Position numbers and translations under genes: made by a program
From: Dechloromonas sp. HYN0024
GTDB lineage: Bacteria; Pseudomonadota; Gammaproteobacteria; Burkholderiales; Rhodocyclaceae
Direction: 5' to 3'
Assembly (NCBI RefSeq): GCF_003441615.1
Contig: NZ_CP031842.1
Coordinates: 1,010,501-1,074,500, forward strand
Length of the DNA: 64,000 nt
Part shown: positions 52,842 through 64,000 of the stretch, piece after piece
Layout: each line of letters starts with the position of its first letter
Position numbering within the stretch: the first letter of the stretch is position 1
The notes under the pieces: model-generated
Told to the model about the DNA's origin: nothing
Database searches by the model: none
Seen by the model: only the letters and a program-made list of their open reading frames with translations

Positions 52842-54067
52842 TGCAGCGCGTCGCCATCATCGGCGGCGGGCCGGCCGGGCTGATGGCGGCAGAAGTTCTC
52901 GCCGCGGCGCCGGGCGGCAGCCGCCGAAAAGTTGATATTTTTGATGCCATGCCCTCGGTCGGGCGCAAGTTCCTGATGGCCGGCAAGGGCGGCATGAACA
53001 TCACCCATTCGGAGCCTTTGGCGGATTTCACCAGCCGCTATGGCGAGCGGGCCGCGCAGATCGCCCCACTTCTCGATATTTTCGGGCCAACCGAGTTGCG
53101 TGAATGGATTCATGGACTGGGTATCGACACCTTTGTCGGCACCTCGGGCCGGGTTTTCCCCACGGACATGAAGGCGGCTCCCCTGCTGCGGGCCTGGCTG
53201 CATCGCCTGCGCGGCGCGGGGGTGCAGTTTCATGTACGGCATCGCTGGCTGGGTTGGACCGCCGATGGCAGCCTGCGCTTCGCGACGCCGGCTGGCGCGG
53301 TCGAGCTCAAGGCTGATGCCGTCATTCTGGCGCTGGGCGGCGGTAGCTGGGCTAAACTTGGTGCCGACGGCAGTTGGGTTCCCGTGCTGAGTGAGCGCGG
53401 TATCCCGGTGGCTCCCCTGAAGCCGGCCAATTGCGGCTTCGATGTCGCCTGGAGCCCTTATTTCAGCGAGCGATTTGCCGGCGCGCCGGTCAAGGCAGTC
53501 ACCGCCAGGTGGGCGCAACAGCCGCCAAAGCAGGGCGAATTCAACATTACGGCAAGCGGTATCGAAGGTGGTCTGATCTACGCCTTGTCTGCCCCCTTGC
53601 GCGATGCGCTGGCCCGCCACGGCAAGGCCGAGCTGACCCTCGATCTGGCTCCCGGGCGCAGCCTCGAACGGTTGACGGCCGACCTGGCCCGGCCGCGTGG
53701 GCGCGATTCGCTGGCCAACCACTTGCGCCGCCATGCCGGCATTGATGGCGTCAAGGCCGGGTTGCTGCGCGAATTCTGTCCACCTGACATCCTCAATGCA
53801 GCGCCCGCTCTGGCGGCGGTGATCAAGGCGCTCCCCTTGCCGGTCAAGGCTACCCGGCCGATCGATGAAGCGATCAGTACGGCTGGCGGCGTCGCTTTCG
53901 AAGGGCTGGACGAGCATCTCATGTTGCGCGCCGCGCCGGGTGTCTTTTGTGCCGGTGAAATGCTCGACTGGGAAGCGCCTACCGGCGGCTACCTGCTGAC
54001 CGGCTGTCTGGCCAGTGGCCGGGTGGCGGGACTGGGGGCCGTTGGCTGGTTGGAGCCCCTGGCTTAA
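52841..54067 (+). CDS. TIGR03862-type flavoprotein
   Basis: 408 residues. FAD motif [17 protein letters not shown] at the N-terminus, then [19 protein letters not shown], the TIGR03862 version of the HI0933-family signature, and the C-terminal [21 protein letters not shown]. Function unknown. Its ATG overlaps the transglutaminase stop (TAATG), which may be simple packing rather than a shared role. It converges with the CBS hybrid kinase, the stops overlapping by four bases; no terminator is visible there. Paralogue of the gene at 21291. Confidence 0.88.
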   Translation: MQRVAIIGGGPAGLMAAEVLAAAPGGSRRKVDIFDAMPSVGRKFLMAGKGGMNITHSEPLADFTSRYGERAAQIAPLLDIFGPTELREWIHGLGIDTFVGTSGRVFPTDMKAAPLLRAWLHRLRGAGVQFHVRHRWLGWTADGSLRFATPAGAVELKADAVILALGGGSWAKLGADGSWVPVLSERGIPVAPLKPANCGFDVAWSPYFSERFAGAPVKAVTARWAQQPPKQGEFNITASGIEGGLIYALSAPLRDALARHGKAELTLDLAPGRSLERLTADLARPRGRDSLANHLRRHAGIDGVKAGLLREFCPPDILNAAPALAAVIKALPLPVKATRPIDEAISTAGGVAFEGLDEHLMLRAAPGVFCAGEMLDWEAPTGGYLLTGCLASGRVAGLGAVGWLEPLA

Positions 54068-57000
54068 TTGGGTGGGGGGAGGGGACTGGCGGCGTCGAGC
54101 AGGGTCAGTGCGCCTTCGAATTCGAAAGCCCCGACGCATTTGTCGAATGCTGGGTAATCGTCGCCGAGCACTGTCCTGAGCGTTCCAGCCTGGTCCCGGG
54201 CGAGCCTCTGGGCACTCATTTCGCCCTGTTGCAGTTCCCGGCGCAGACGCTCGATCAGGGCGCCGGTGGCCAGTGCGTCGGCCGTATCGCTGCTGCCTGC
54301 GGCCGGCATGACGAAGGGGCCCAATTGCTCGAAAAGTTCGGTGTAGGCCTGTTCGGTTTCGTCGATAAGCCGGGTGATGACGGGTATCTCATGACCGTCC
54401 TTGATCGCCATCTCCAGATCGGCCGAGGTTTGATTGATGCGGGTGGCACCGAGCGTCGCCGCGACGCCTTTGAGCGAATGGGCGAGGCGTCGGGCTTCGT
54501 CGCGGTTGCCGGCGGCCAGTTGGCTGCGGATTTGGGTGAAATCGTCGACGTGGGTTTGTGAGAACTTGCCGAGCAGGCGGCGGTAACTGTCCACCCGGCC
54601 ACGCACGGCGCGCAGGCCCAGCTGGCTGTCGAGTCCGGCAATGGCCGACAGATCTTGATCGCCGGCGGCGGTCGGGCTGACTGTGGCGGCCTGGGGCGGT
54701 GCCGTCGGCAGCCAGCGCGCCAGCGCCGCATCAAGAACCTGCGGGGCGACCGGCTTGGCGACGTGGTCATTCATGCCGGCGGCCAGGCAGGTATCGCGGT
54801 CATCGTCAAAGGCATTGGCCGTCATCGCCAGAATGGGGATTTTTCCCCAGCCGGGCAGGGCGCGGATTTGCCGGGTTGCTTCGAGGCCGTCCATGACCGG
54901 CATCTGCATGTCCATGAGGACCAGGTCGTAATGTCGCTGACGGGCCAGGGCCACGGCCTTGCTGCCATCAATGGCGATATCGACATGCAGCCCGGCGTTC
55001 TGCAACAGTTCGCTGGCGACCTCGGCGTTGATCGCATTGTCTTCGGCCAGCAGAATATGCGCCCCGCGCTGAAAGCCGCTTGCTGCCGCGACCCGGGCTG
55101 CCGGCATGGGCCTATGGTCGTTGATCAGACCGACGCGGGCGGTAAACCAGAAAGTGCTTCCCCTGCCGGCCTCGCTGTCGGCGCCGATCTCGCCGTGCAT
55201 GGCTTCGACCAGCCGGCGGCAGATCGCCAGTCCGAGACCGGTCCCGCCGTAGCGGCGGGTGGTCGAGGTGTCGGCTTGCTCGAAGGGCAGGAACAGCTTG
55301 CCGAGCGTCGCCGGATCGATGCCGATGCCGGTGTCGGCCACTTCGCAGCGGATGGTGGCGCTGTTGTCGCCGCGCGTCAGCAGGTGCATCCGCACCTGAA
55401 TCGCGCCATGCTCTGTAAACTTGATGGCATTGGAGAGGAAGTTGAGGAGTATTTGCTGGAGGCGCAGCGGGTCACCCAGCAGCTTTTCCGGCAAGGTCGG
55501 ATCGATCGTGCATTGGATTGGCAGGCTCTTGGCCTCGGCCCGATCGGCGACCATGGCGCAGGTGGTGGCACAGATGGCATTGAGCGAAAAGCTGGTTTCT
55601 TCAAGTTGCAGCTTGCCGGCCTCGATTTTCGAGATATCGAGGACGTCGTTGATGATCCCCATCAGGTGTTGTGCCGCCTCGGCCACCTTGCCCAGGCGTT
55701 CGTGCTGCGCCGCATCACCCGCACTGCGCTGGGCGATGTGGGTGAGGCCGATGATGGCATTCATCGGGGTCCGGATTTCGTGGCTGATATTGGCCAGGAA
55801 AGCGCTCTTGGCATGACTGGCCGATTCTGCTTCCTCCTTGGCCTGGATCAACTGTTCGGTGCGCTCGGCGACCAGGGCTTCGAGGTGGTGGCGGTAGCTG
55901 TCCAGTTCGGACTGAATGCGTTTCTTTTCGCTGATGTCTTCCTGGATGCCGAGATAGTGGGTAATCCGGCCATCCGGCTGGCGTACCGGTGAAATGATCG
56001 CAAAGCTCGAATACTGCGAGCCATTCTTGCGCTGATTGATAAATTCGCCGCGCCAGATTTCCCCCCGGTTGAGCGTTTCCCAGAGTTCGGCATAGGTGTC
56101 CGTGCCGGTCAGTTGCGAGTGCAGCATGCGGGGATTGTTGCCGATGGCTTCTTCGCGGGAATAGCCGGTATTGCGGACAAAGGCATTGTTGACGTATTCG
56201 ATCTCGGCCCGGGTATTGGTGATCAGGATGCTATGCGGGTTCTGCTCGATTGCCAGCGACAGCTTGCGCAACTGCTGCTCGACCTCATGCCGTTCAGTCA
56301 CGTCCTGTACCGTACCGACGGCCGAAATGGCATGGCCTGAAGCATCAAAATGGATATGGGCCCGTTCCCGCACCCAGCGTGTCTGACCCTGACGAATGAT
56401 GCGATGTTCGCTGTCGTAGGCCGTGCCGGTGAGGGCGGTCTGCCAGTCGGTGAGGACGCGCTGGCGGTCATCCGGGTGTATCAGTTCGACAAAGTCGGTG
56501 AGGCGCCGTACGTGATTGTCGGGCAGGCCGAAAATTGCGTAAACCTCGGCGCTCCAGTCAAGTCGGTCGTTGACGATGTCAAGCCGCCAACTGCCGAGAT
56601 GGGCGACCGACTGGGCTTCCTGCAAGGCCGCCTCGCTCTGGCGCAGGCGCTGCTCGAACTGCTTGCGTTCGGTGATGTCCTGGCTCGTGCCGAAGAGCTG
56701 GCTGACCCGGTGCTCACTGCCATAGACGACCTGGCCGACGGTGTGTATCCAGCGCTCCTCACCATCGTTGCCGCGGATTACCCGATATTCGTTGTCGAAA
56801 GGCTGACCGCCGCGAAAGACGTGATCGCGTGAGTAGTCGCTCATTCGCTGCCGGTCGTCGGGGTGGATCAGTTGCCGCCAACCCTCGGTGTCCAGGCGTT
56901 CTTCCGGGGCCAGACCGAATATTTCGTTGTGAGTCGGCGATCCGCTCAGGCTGTCAATGGCCGCATCGAAGGTGAAGTGGCCGAGGCGGGCCAGGCGCTG

Positions 57001-58761
57001 GGCCTGAAGCAGCATCGACTCGCTTTGTGCCAGCGTTTTTCGCGAGCGATGCATGCTCATGCCGAGGCCGAGTTCACCGGCGAGATTGCCGAGCAGGTTG
57101 ATTTCTTCGTCGTCGAAAGGATCAATGCTTGCGGAATAGAGATTGAGAATGCTGACGATGCGGCCATCTAACCGCAAGGGGAGCGAAATGGCCGAATGAA
57201 ATCCCTGCTGCCGGGCGCCATCGCGCCATGGCTGGTAGTTCGGGTCGGCCTCGATGTTGCGGACGATGGCCGGGACGCCGCTGCGAATGGCCCGGCCGCT
57301 TGGGCCATGACCATTCGGGGTGTCGTCCCAGGTGACCTCAAGTTGATGCAGGTAGTCATCGGCCATTCCAGAAAAGGCGACTGGAACAATGCTCTTCCTG
57401 GCGTCATGCACAACCTCGCCAATCCAGGCCATCTGGTAGTCACCGACCTCGACGACGACGGTGCAGATTTCCGTCAGCATCTCCTTTTCGTCCTTGTGTC
57501 GCACCAGAGCCTGGGCGACGCCGCTCATCATGCGCAGGGCGCGGTTCTGGCGGCTGATCTGCCGGCGGGCACCGCGCTGGTCGGAAATGTCGCTGACTAC
57601 GCCGACCCGTAGCGGGTCACCTTCGGCTGATCCGGCTTCGACGACGCAGCTGCGATCCTCGACCCAGAGCCAGTGTCCATCGTTGTGGAGGATGCGGTAT
57701 TCGATGATTCGCGATGTGCCGTCCGGGTTATTTTGGTGGCCGCTGTCGGGCATCAGCAGATGCTGGTCGTCGGGATGAATGCGCGCCATCCATTCGCTCC
57801 GGGTTGCCGGCGCACCCTCCCGGACCAGACCCAGCATGGCGAGAAGCCCGTCGCTGGCGATCAGGCGGCCGGTCTCCCGGTGATATTCCCAACTCCCCGC
57901 GGCACTGTTGAGCGCCAGTCGCAGGTAGGCTTCCAGGCGTGTCTGCTCACGCTCAAGACGGGCGTGCTGCCTGGCGCTTTCATGGCGTTCGATTGCGATC
58001 TGTTCGAACAGACGGCGTTGGCTGATAACGCCAAGCGCCCTGCCGTCACTGGCAAGAACCAGCATGTGCCGGAGGCGCAAGCGGTTCATTTTTTCCAGTG
58101 CGACGCTCATTGTCGCCGTGGCATCAATGCTGTGCAGGGGGGCGCTCATCGCCTGACCGAGGGTGAGGGCCTGCGGCTGGGCCGCGGTGCTGATCAGTCG
58201 GGGAATGTCGCGTTCGGTAATGATGCCGGCCGGGCGGCCATTCTGGCTGACGATCAGGTAGTCGGCACCATGCCCGATCATGCTCGCCATGGCATCGCCC
58301 AGCGTCGCTTCGGGCGGCAGGTTGGGGATGTTCCGGTCGAGGATGCCTTCCAGGGTACGCAGGTTGTCCACGGTCTCGCTGACCAGGCGCAGACGGAAAT
58401 CGGTGTCACTGACAATGCCGCAGACCCGGCCCGAGGCGTCGGTAACCACCAGGTGGTGGATGCCCTCGGCCTCAACCAGGCGGCGAGCCTGTTCCAGGTC
58501 GAGATCGGCCGGGGCGGTAATCAGGGGATGCGACATGATGGCGTCGATCCGGACATCTGCCGACGGGTGCGCCTGCAGTGCGCTCAGGATGTTGCTTTCG
58601 GTGACGATGCCGAGGGCCGTCTGGTCGTCCATGACGAGCAGGCTGGAAATGTGTTCCCCAGCCATCAACCGTGCTGCCTCAAGCAATGTGGCGTCAGGCG
58701 GCAGCCTGCTCACTGTGCTGGTCATGATGTCGCGTAGCGTCACCGTCGGCGTCGGGCTCAT
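54064..58761 (-). CDS. CBS-PAS-GAF hybrid histidine kinase with REC and HPt
   Basis: 1565 residues from ATG 58761 ([13 protein letters not shown]), overlapping the upstream kinase stop as ATGA; the longer frame start is rejected. Order: four CBS motifs in two pairs (about 5-125 and 130-245), coiled linker, PAS (about 290-400), GAF (about 430-570), three further PAS domains, HisKA with His in [12 protein letters not shown] (near 990), HATPase (GGTGLGLAI), REC (from about 1238, [12 protein letters not shown]) and HPt with His in [12 protein letters not shown] (near 1429). No membrane segment. CBS pairs usually bind adenine nucleotides, so energy charge may be sensed. Third gene of the HD-GYP operon. 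Confidence 0.93.
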   Translation of the reverse strand: MSPTPTVTLRDIMTSTVSRLPPDATLLEAARLMAGEHISSLLVMDDQTALGIVTESNILSALQAHPSADVRIDAIMSHPLITAPADLDLEQARRLVEAEGIHHLVVTDASGRVCGIVSDTDFRLRLVSETVDNLRTLEGILDRNIPNLPPEATLGDAMASMIGHGADYLIVSQNGRPAGIITERDIPRLISTAAQPQALTLGQAMSAPLHSIDATATMSVALEKMNRLRLRHMLVLASDGRALGVISQRRLFEQIAIERHESARQHARLEREQTRLEAYLRLALNSAAGSWEYHRETGRLIASDGLLAMLGLVREGAPATRSEWMARIHPDDQHLLMPDSGHQNNPDGTSRIIEYRILHNDGHWLWVEDRSCVVEAGSAEGDPLRVGVVSDISDQRGARRQISRQNRALRMMSGVAQALVRHKDEKEMLTEICTVVVEVGDYQMAWIGEVVHDARKSIVPVAFSGMADDYLHQLEVTWDDTPNGHGPSGRAIRSGVPAIVRNIEADPNYQPWRDGARQQGFHSAISLPLRLDGRIVSILNLYSASIDPFDDEEINLLGNLAGELGLGMSMHRSRKTLAQSESMLLQAQRLARLGHFTFDAAIDSLSGSPTHNEIFGLAPEERLDTEGWRQLIHPDDRQRMSDYSRDHVFRGGQPFDNEYRVIRGNDGEERWIHTVGQVVYGSEHRVSQLFGTSQDITERKQFEQRLRQSEAALQEAQSVAHLGSWRLDIVNDRLDWSAEVYAIFGLPDNHVRRLTDFVELIHPDDRQRVLTDWQTALTGTAYDSEHRIIRQGQTRWVRERAHIHFDASGHAISAVGTVQDVTERHEVEQQLRKLSLAIEQNPHSILITNTRAEIEYVNNAFVRNTGYSREEAIGNNPRMLHSQLTGTDTYAELWETLNRGEIWRGEFINQRKNGSQYSSFAIISPVRQPDGRITHYLGIQEDISEKKRIQSELDSYRHHLEALVAERTEQLIQAKEEAESASHAKSAFLANISHEIRTPMNAIIGLTHIAQRSAGDAAQHERLGKVAEAAQHLMGIINDVLDISKIEAGKLQLEETSFSLNAICATTCAMVADRAEAKSLPIQCTIDPTLPEKLLGDPLRLQQILLNFLSNAIKFTEHGAIQVRMHLLTRGDNSATIRCEVADTGIGIDPATLGKLFLPFEQADTSTTRRYGGTGLGLAICRRLVEAMHGEIGADSEAGRGSTFWFTARVGLINDHRPMPAARVAAASGFQRGAHILLAEDNAINAEVASELLQNAGLHVDIAIDGSKAVALARQRHYDLVLMDMQMPVMDGLEATRQIRALPGWGKIPILAMTANAFDDDRDTCLAAGMNDHVAKPVAPQVLDAALARWLPTAPPQAATVSPTAAGDQDLSAIAGLDSQLGLRAVRGRVDSYRRLLGKFSQTHVDDFTQIRSQLAAGNRDEARRLAHSLKGVAATLGATRINQTSADLEMAIKDGHEIPVITRLIDETEQAYTELFEQLGPFVMPAAGSSDTADALATGALIERLRRELQQGEMSAQRLARDQAGTLRTVLGDDYPAFDKCVGAFEFEGALTLLDAASPLPPPN

Positions 58762-61700
58762 TCGGGTTCCGTAGGCGGTGGCGGAAGCGTTGCCGCGAGG
58801 GCGTCGCAGGTCGTCTGGAGGCGTTCGCTCAGTGCCGGCCATTCGGCCAGAAGCCGGGCAGCCTCGGGCGTCAGATCGGGCTGGCGGAGTGCTTCGTCAA
58901 GTTGACGTGCCGACTCATAGATACCAGTCAGGCCGAGGGTGCCGGAAACGCCTTTGAGCCCGTGGGTGATCTGCTCGGCCTGGGCGATATCATCATTGTT
59001 CAGCGCCTGCCGGATTTTTTCGATGTCCTTGCCATGTGTGGACAGGAAAATGCCGAGCAGACGCAGATAACTGGGCAGCTTGCCGCGCAGTGCGCTCAGG
59101 CCATAGGCGACATCGAGGCCGGGAATCTGTTCGAGGGTGGCTCGTGTGGCCTGCATCGCGTCGTCGGGTGTGGCTGCCGGTGTGGTCGGCAGGCGCGGAC
59201 TGCTGCTGGTGACGATGGCCGGCGTCAGCCACTTGATGAGGGCGGCATAGAGACTGCCCGGGTCGACCGGCTTGGCAATGTGGTCACTCATCCCTGCCTC
59301 GAGGCAGCGCTTGCGGTCCTCACCGAAGGCATTGGCGGTCATCGCCAGAATCGGCACTTGGCGACCACCTTCGCTCTGGCGTATCTGGCGGGTGGCTTCC
59401 AGACCATCCATCACCGGCATCTGGATGTCCATCAGGATCAGGTCGTAGGCCGTTTCGGCTGCCATCGCCACGGCCTTTTTGCCATCGCCCGCCAGATCGA
59501 CCTCGAGGCCGATGCCACGCAACAGGTCGAGGGCTACTTCCTGGTTGATCGGGTTGTCTTCGGCCAGCAGGAGGCGGGCCCTGGGGCGATGTATTCGGAT
59601 CAGGCGTTCGGCCTCTCCGGCCGAACAGGTGATGGCGGGGGCCTCGCCAGCCGTGGTGCCGACCTTAAGACGGGCCGAGAACCAGAATTGGCTGCCTTCG
59701 CCGGGGGTGCTGGTGAGGCCGGCTTCGCCACCCATCAGATGGGCCAGACGGTGCGAAATGGCGAGGCCGAGTCCGGTGCCTCCGAAGCGTCGCGTTGTTG
59801 AATTGTCGGCTTGTTCAAAAGCCTTGAAAAGTCGGGCCTGCTGCTCGGGTGGGATGCCGATGCCGGTGTCCGAGACAGTGAACCGGACGACCAGTGTCTC
59901 GGCCTTGGCCATGAGCAATTCAACAGCGAGCGAAATGCTGCCTCGTTCGGTAAATTTGATGGCATTGCCCAGGTAGTTGAGCAGGATCTGGCCAATCCGC
60001 AAGGGATCGCCATGGAGCACCGGTGGCAGGGCCGGATCGACGCTGAGCTTGAAGGTCAGGCCGCGCGACTGGAGGCGGTCGAGCACCAGTTCGCAGGTGT
60101 TGTCGAGGACGCGGGCGAGAATGAAGTCGACCGGGGCCAGTTCGAGCTTGCCGGCTTCGATCTTCGAGATGTCGAGGATCTGGTTGATGATGGCCAGCAG
60201 GTGATGCGCCGCGTCGGTTACCTTGTTGAGACGGCCAAGCTGTTCGGCGTCCTGGGCATGATGTTCGGCCAGATGGGTAAGGCCGATGATGGCATTCATC
60301 GGGGTGCGGATTTCGTGGCTCATGTTGGCCAGGAACTCGCTCTTGGCACGACTGGCCAGTTCGGCCACCTGCCTGGCTGCCTCGAGTTCGGCGGTGCGCG
60401 CGTCGACCAGTTCTTCAAGATGTTCGCGATGCTGGGCCAGTTCTGCCGCAATCAGTTTTTCGTCGGTAATGTCCTGCCAGATGCTGCTCACCAGTCGCTT
60501 GCCGCCAACCGTCAGCGCCGTTGCCGAGATGCGGGCGAACTGGATGCTGCCATCCTTGCGCCGGTGCATGTTCTCGATAACCACAGTCCCTTCCTGCAGG
60601 GCTTGCGTGATGGCATCGTGCGTCTGGGCTTCCGTGAGAACGGCCTGAATGTCGGTCAGTGTCTTTCCTGCGAATTCCTCGCGGGTGTAGCCCAGGCTGC
60701 GCAGGCCGCCATCGTTGACCTCGATGAAGCGCAGGGTTTCCGGGTCGATCAGGCAAATGCCGTCATGGGCATTGCTGACAATGCTGCGATAGATTTCTTC
60801 ACGCTCGCGCAGGGCGCGTTCGGCGGCAGTGCGGGCCGAAATATCGACGATATACACCACCAGATGCGGGACGCCGTCCATCTGGACGGTATCGGCAGAC
60901 AGACTGATTTCCCGCCGGCGGCCATCGCGCCCGACGCCAACACTCGGAAACTCGGTAATCCGTCCATCGCGGCGCAGCAGCTCGACCATCGTGGAGCGGT
61001 CTTCAGCGCTTCCCCATAGGCCGGCCTCAAGGGTTGTTTTGCCGACCAGATCGCTGTGGAGCCAGCCATATTCGTCAAGCAGGCGGGCGTTGGCCTCGAC
61101 GATCTTGCCATCGGAGAGGCGGGTGATACAGGCGGCGACCGGCGCGGCACGGAAGGCAATGGCCAGCCGTTCCTGCAGTTGGCTAATCTGCTCGGCCGCC
61201 CTCTTGCGTTCGGAAATGTCGAGAATAAAGGCAAGAATGTAAGGGTTGCCACCCAGGTGCACGATCTCGGCCGAGAGGCTGATGTCAATCGGGGTTCCGT
61301 CGCTTTGCCGCCATTCCGTCAGGTAGTCCTGCAGCAAGCCGGTTTCCAGCAGTTTCTGGCGCCATACCTGTCGGGATTCGGGGTCGGGCCATAAGCTCAG
61401 ATTGGTGGACTGTTGGCCAATCAGTTGCTCACGCGTCCAGCCCAGCAGTTCCTGGTAGCGGGGGTTGACGTCGAGATAGGTGCCATTATCCAGGGTGGTC
61501 AGGGAGATGGCTGCCGGGCTGCCATTGAAGGCGACGGCAAAGCGTTCCTGCAATTCATGGGTATCGGTCATGTCACGACCGATACCGAGGACGCCGATCA
61601 GTTTTCCGGTGTGGTCGCGGATGGGGGCCTTGGTCGTCTGCAGGTATTCGCGGTGGCCATCGCTGGCGAAGGTGACCCATTCGTCGTTGCGGCGCGGACT

Positions 61701-62198
61701 GTCGGCCTGCAGTGCGGCGAGGTCGTTGGCGCGGAAGAAAGTGGCCAACTCACGATCGACAAAATCGAAATCGGTCTTGCCCTGGATAGTCGCTTCGTTG
61801 GCCCCGAAAAACTGTTCGAAACGCTTGTTGCAACTGAGGTAAACGCCATCAGTGTCTTTCAGCCAGACGAGATCGGGAATGGTGTCGACCAGGCTTCGTA
61901 GCTGGCTGCGTTCCTGCTCGAGTGCTGTCTGGGCCTCTTCGGCCATCGTCTGGCGCGACAGGCTTTCGCGTAATACGCGATGGAGCAGGACCATCAGTAG
62001 TCCGGCGGTGATGGCGACAAACAGCCAGCCTTTAATCATGCTGGCGGTGACCCGTCTCACCGGATCTTCAATCAGACTGGCGACCAGTTGATCGGATATG
62101 AGAATCCATAGCGCGGCCAGCGCGACATAGGGCAGGACAACCTGGGCAATCGCCCCGTAAAGAGCCTTCCTATGATGACGGAGGGGGTCTGCGGACAT
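58758..62198 (-). CDS. membrane PAS hybrid histidine kinase with REC and HPt
   Basis: 1146 residues. Two membrane helices (about 17-42 and 55-75) with a very short periplasmic loop, then four PAS domains (about 90-560). HisKA has the phospho-His in [12 protein letters not shown] (near 627), then HATPase (GGTGLGLAI), REC (from about 876, [12 protein letters not shown]) and HPt with His in [12 protein letters not shown] (near 1079). All relay residues are present, so it can complete a His-Asp-His relay. Starts three bases after the HD-GYP regulator stop and overlaps the CBS kinase; the three likely form one signalling operon. Confidence 0.93.
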   Translation of the reverse strand: MSADPLRHHRKALYGAIAQVVLPYVALAALWILISDQLVASLIEDPVRRVTASMIKGWLFVAITAGLLMVLLHRVLRESLSRQTMAEEAQTALEQERSQLRSLVDTIPDLVWLKDTDGVYLSCNKRFEQFFGANEATIQGKTDFDFVDRELATFFRANDLAALQADSPRRNDEWVTFASDGHREYLQTTKAPIRDHTGKLIGVLGIGRDMTDTHELQERFAVAFNGSPAAISLTTLDNGTYLDVNPRYQELLGWTREQLIGQQSTNLSLWPDPESRQVWRQKLLETGLLQDYLTEWRQSDGTPIDISLSAEIVHLGGNPYILAFILDISERKRAAEQISQLQERLAIAFRAAPVAACITRLSDGKIVEANARLLDEYGWLHSDLVGKTTLEAGLWGSAEDRSTMVELLRRDGRITEFPSVGVGRDGRRREISLSADTVQMDGVPHLVVYIVDISARTAAERALREREEIYRSIVSNAHDGICLIDPETLRFIEVNDGGLRSLGYTREEFAGKTLTDIQAVLTEAQTHDAITQALQEGTVVIENMHRRKDGSIQFARISATALTVGGKRLVSSIWQDITDEKLIAAELAQHREHLEELVDARTAELEAARQVAELASRAKSEFLANMSHEIRTPMNAIIGLTHLAEHHAQDAEQLGRLNKVTDAAHHLLAIINQILDISKIEAGKLELAPVDFILARVLDNTCELVLDRLQSRGLTFKLSVDPALPPVLHGDPLRIGQILLNYLGNAIKFTERGSISLAVELLMAKAETLVVRFTVSDTGIGIPPEQQARLFKAFEQADNSTTRRFGGTGLGLAISHRLAHLMGGEAGLTSTPGEGSQFWFSARLKVGTTAGEAPAITCSAGEAERLIRIHRPRARLLLAEDNPINQEVALDLLRGIGLEVDLAGDGKKAVAMAAETAYDLILMDIQMPVMDGLEATRQIRQSEGGRQVPILAMTANAFGEDRKRCLEAGMSDHIAKPVDPGSLYAALIKWLTPAIVTSSSPRLPTTPAATPDDAMQATRATLEQIPGLDVAYGLSALRGKLPSYLRLLGIFLSTHGKDIEKIRQALNNDDIAQAEQITHGLKGVSGTLGLTGIYESARQLDEALRQPDLTPEAARLLAEWPALSERLQTTCDALAATLPPPPTEPE

Positions 62199-62201
62199 GG
62201 T

Positions 62202-63287
62202 CTATTCGGCGTAGGACTGGGCAATCGCCGTGAAGCTTGGATATTCCCGGACAAAAGCCTCAACGATGTCCGGGTCGAAATGCGACCCGCTGCCTTCAAC
62301 GATGATGCCGTAGGCGTCATCGAGTGAGAAAGCCGATTTATAGACGCGCTTGCAGGTCAGGGCGTCGAAGACGTCGGCCAGCGCCATCAGGCGGGCGGCA
62401 ATCGGGATGTGATCGCCGGCCAGACCGTCGGGGTAGCCGCTGCCATCCCATTTTTCGTGGTGGGAATGGGCAATCAGCTTGGCGATGGCGAGAAACTCGA
62501 CCGGCTTGTCGGCATCGCTTTCGGCCTGCCCGATGGCCTTGCTGCCGAGTTCGGAATGGGTCTTCATGATTTCCCACTCTTCCGGCGTCAGTTTGCCGGG
62601 CTTGAGCAGTATGTGGTCGGGAATGCCGACCTTGCCGATGTCGTGCAGGGGGGCGGACTGGGCGATGGCATTGATCGTCCGTTCGTCGAGATAGCCGGCA
62701 AAGCGCGGGTGTTCGCGCAGCGCCCGGGCCAGCGTCAGTACGTATTCCTGGGTACGGCGCAGGTGCTTGCCGGTTTCCGGGTCGCGCGTTTCAGCCAGAC
62801 GGGCCAGGGCGTGGATGCTGACTTCCTGGATCAGCTGATTTTCGCCCATGCGGCGGGCTACTTCGGCTTCGAGATAGGCGTTCTGGTTGGTCAGGATATC
62901 GCGTGCCTGCTTGAGTTCGAGCTGGGTGCGGATGCGGGCGAGGACAATGGCGGGGCGGATCGGTTTGGTGATGTAATCGACGGCGCCGCGGTCAAGGCCG
63001 CGTTCTTCATCATCCGTTCCGTCCATCGCCGTGACGAATATGACCGGAATATTCCGCGTGCTCGGCGCTGCCCGCAATTCGGCGAGGACATCGTAACCAT
63101 CCATATCCGGCATCATGACGTCGAGCAGGATGAGATCGGGGGTTGGGCTGCCAAGGGCAATCTGCAGGGCGCGCCGGCCGGAGTTGGCGGCGCGTACCCG
63201 ATACGCGGGCTGCAGCAGTTCGCCGAGGACACTGAGGTTCTCCGGGGTGTCGTCGACAATGAGGATGGTTGCCGGATTTCGGCTCAT
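62202..63287 (-). CDS. response regulator with HD-GYP phosphodiesterase
   Basis: 361 residues. REC domain (about 8-125, phospho-acceptor in LILLDVMMPDMDG) and HD-GYP domain (about 150-350) with HDIGKVGIPD near 215 and HHEKWDGSGYPDGL near 285; metal and GYP residues are intact, so c-di-GMP hydrolysis to pGpG or GMP is expected. First gene of the operon; phosphorylation by one of the two downstream hybrid kinases through their HPt domains is the natural inference. Ribosome-binding site is GGAGACG just before ATG. Confidence 0.94.
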   Translation of the reverse strand: MSRNPATILIVDDTPENLSVLGELLQPAYRVRAANSGRRALQIALGSPTPDLILLDVMMPDMDGYDVLAELRAAPSTRNIPVIFVTAMDGTDDEERGLDRGAVDYITKPIRPAIVLARIRTQLELKQARDILTNQNAYLEAEVARRMGENQLIQEVSIHALARLAETRDPETGKHLRRTQEYVLTLARALREHPRFAGYLDERTINAIAQSAPLHDIGKVGIPDHILLKPGKLTPEEWEIMKTHSELGSKAIGQAESDADKPVEFLAIAKLIAHSHHEKWDGSGYPDGLAGDHIPIAARLMALADVFDALTCKRVYKSAFSLDDAYGIIVEGSGSHFDPDIVEAFVREYPSFTAIAQSYAE

Positions 63288-63402
63288 TTTTTTCGTCTCC
63301 AGTCGCTTGTGGCGAATTTCACAGAATTATCACCTTTTGGCGATGAAAATGCTACCGCGGTAAACCCGTAGGGGCGTCGGTCTGGTGGTTACGAATTAGG
63401 CG

Positions 63403-64000
63403 TCAGGCGGTACGCTGAGTTCCGGCGATGCGGTGAAAGATCGCAAAGCGGGTCTTGTCGATTTGTTCTGCCTCGAGGGCGGCAATCAGGGCGCAGTTCG
63501 GCTCCCGGTTGTGCTGGCAGTCACGAAAGCGGCACTGCCCGAGATAGGGGCGAAATTCGGGGAAAGCGGCTTCAATTTCATGGCGGCCAAGATGTCCCAG
63601 GCCGAATTCCTGCAAGCCCGGTGAGTCGATCAGGTGACTGTTGGCATCAAGATGGTAGAGCGTGGCGTGCGTTGTTGTGTGCTTGCCGGAGTCGAGGGCC
63701 TGCGAAATTTCACGAGTGGCGGCGCGGGCTTCGGGAATCAGGGCATTGACCAGGGTGGACTTGCCCATGCCCGACTGGCCGACCAGGACGCTGGTCTGGT
63801 TGGCCAGGTAGGGGCGGAGATTTTCCGCCTGGTCGAGGGCCGAGAGTTCGAGAATGCGATAGCCGAGGGCGGCTAGTGCGGCCAGACGCTGGCGGGCGGC
63901 GGGCAACTTGTCGGTCAGGTCGCACTTGTTGAGAATGATGAGCGGTTTGATGTCCTCGCTCTCGGCGGCAACCAGGGCGCGGATGATCAGTTCGTCGGAA
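63403..64000 (-). CDS. rsgA: ribosome small-subunit-dependent GTPase A, N-terminus beyond window
   Basis: The frame is open to the window edge; about 199 C-terminal residues are visible. Circularly permuted GTPase order is seen: G4 LNKCDL, then G1 GQSGMGKSTL, then G3 DSPG, followed by the zinc-binding knuckle (CRFRDCQHNREPNC). The missing part is the N-terminal OB domain. It matures the 30S ribosomal subunit, with GTP hydrolysis stimulated by the subunit. Separated from the HD-GYP gene by 115 bases with no clear terminator. Confidence 0.95.
   Translation of the reverse strand, partial: SDELIIRALVAAESEDIKPLIILNKCDLTDKLPAARQRLAALAALGYRILELSALDQAENLRPYLANQTSVLVGQSGMGKSTLVNALIPEARAATREISQALDSGKHTTTHATLYHLDANSHLIDSPGLQEFGLGHLGRHEIEAAFPEFRPYLGQCRFRDCQHNREPNCALIAALEAEQIDKTRFAIFHRIAGTQRTA

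Overview
The window looks like chromosome of a Rhodocyclales-type betaproteobacterium (Dechloromonas/Azonexus-like). Grounds are the high G+C, a phasin plus a BktB-like thiolase (polyhydroxyalkanoate metabolism), a DUF2788 small protein and CobD/CbiB-family protein of betaproteobacterial type, and many PAS-rich c-di-GMP and hybrid-kinase genes. Genus is inference from gene content only. Nearly all the sequence is coding; I saw no tRNA, rRNA or CRISPR array.

1-9.2 kb: housekeeping genes on the + strand (argF cut by the window edge, argG with an unusual Lys/Ala/Pro tail, DUF2788, ppnP, yajQ). An IS1111-type IS110-family element sits in the T-tract of the yajQ terminator and carries a candidate guide (bridge/seek) RNA. 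Then a class I amidotransferase, a retropepsin-like protease, a Nudix hydrolase, a CobD/CbiB-family protein and a thiolase. 9.3-11.8 kb: a circularly permuted ATP-grasp / alpha-E pair.

11.8-20.3 kb: a MerR regulator with the cobalamin-photoreceptor residues of CarH/LitR is divergent from a nine-gene run (exported glutathione peroxidase, FAD oxidoreductase, DUF1365, cyclopropane-fatty-acid-synthase-type methyltransferase, chalcone-isomerase-like protein, MFS carrier, DUF3833 lipoprotein, SDR, NTF2-like protein). The shared intergenic region holds a sigma70-like promoter embedded in TTTGTC/GACAAA repeats. This reads as a light/oxidative-stress membrane-lipid operon.

20.3-33.2 kb: phasin with a CTGC-N3-GCAG operator-like palindrome, a BaiN-like flavoprotein, a hybrid histidine kinase followed by a four-PAS GGDEF-EAL protein, a COG2509 flavoprotein with a lipoprotein cytochrome c', then a TetR regulator with two small exported proteins.

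33.2-45.1 kb (- strand): a six-gene unit for a 1906-residue repetitive surface or secreted protein (LEPR-XLL-like N-terminal motif, DUF4347, ten 98-residue VCBS-type repeats) with a TolC-like channel, a soluble adaptor, an HlyD protein with an extra N-terminal domain, a PqqD-like/M50-protease/HlyD fusion and a tiny membrane protein. No ABC ATPase is present. This is the best candidate here for a poorly described export system.

45.3-54.1 kb: VOC protein, then transglutaminase-DUF2126, fused ATP-grasp/alpha-E, second transglutaminase and a TIGR03862 flavoprotein; this is a second, more complete copy of the 9.4-11.7 kb system. 54.1-63.3 kb (- strand): overlapping operon of an HD-GYP response regulator and two very large hybrid kinases, one with CBS domains. 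The window ends inside rsgA.
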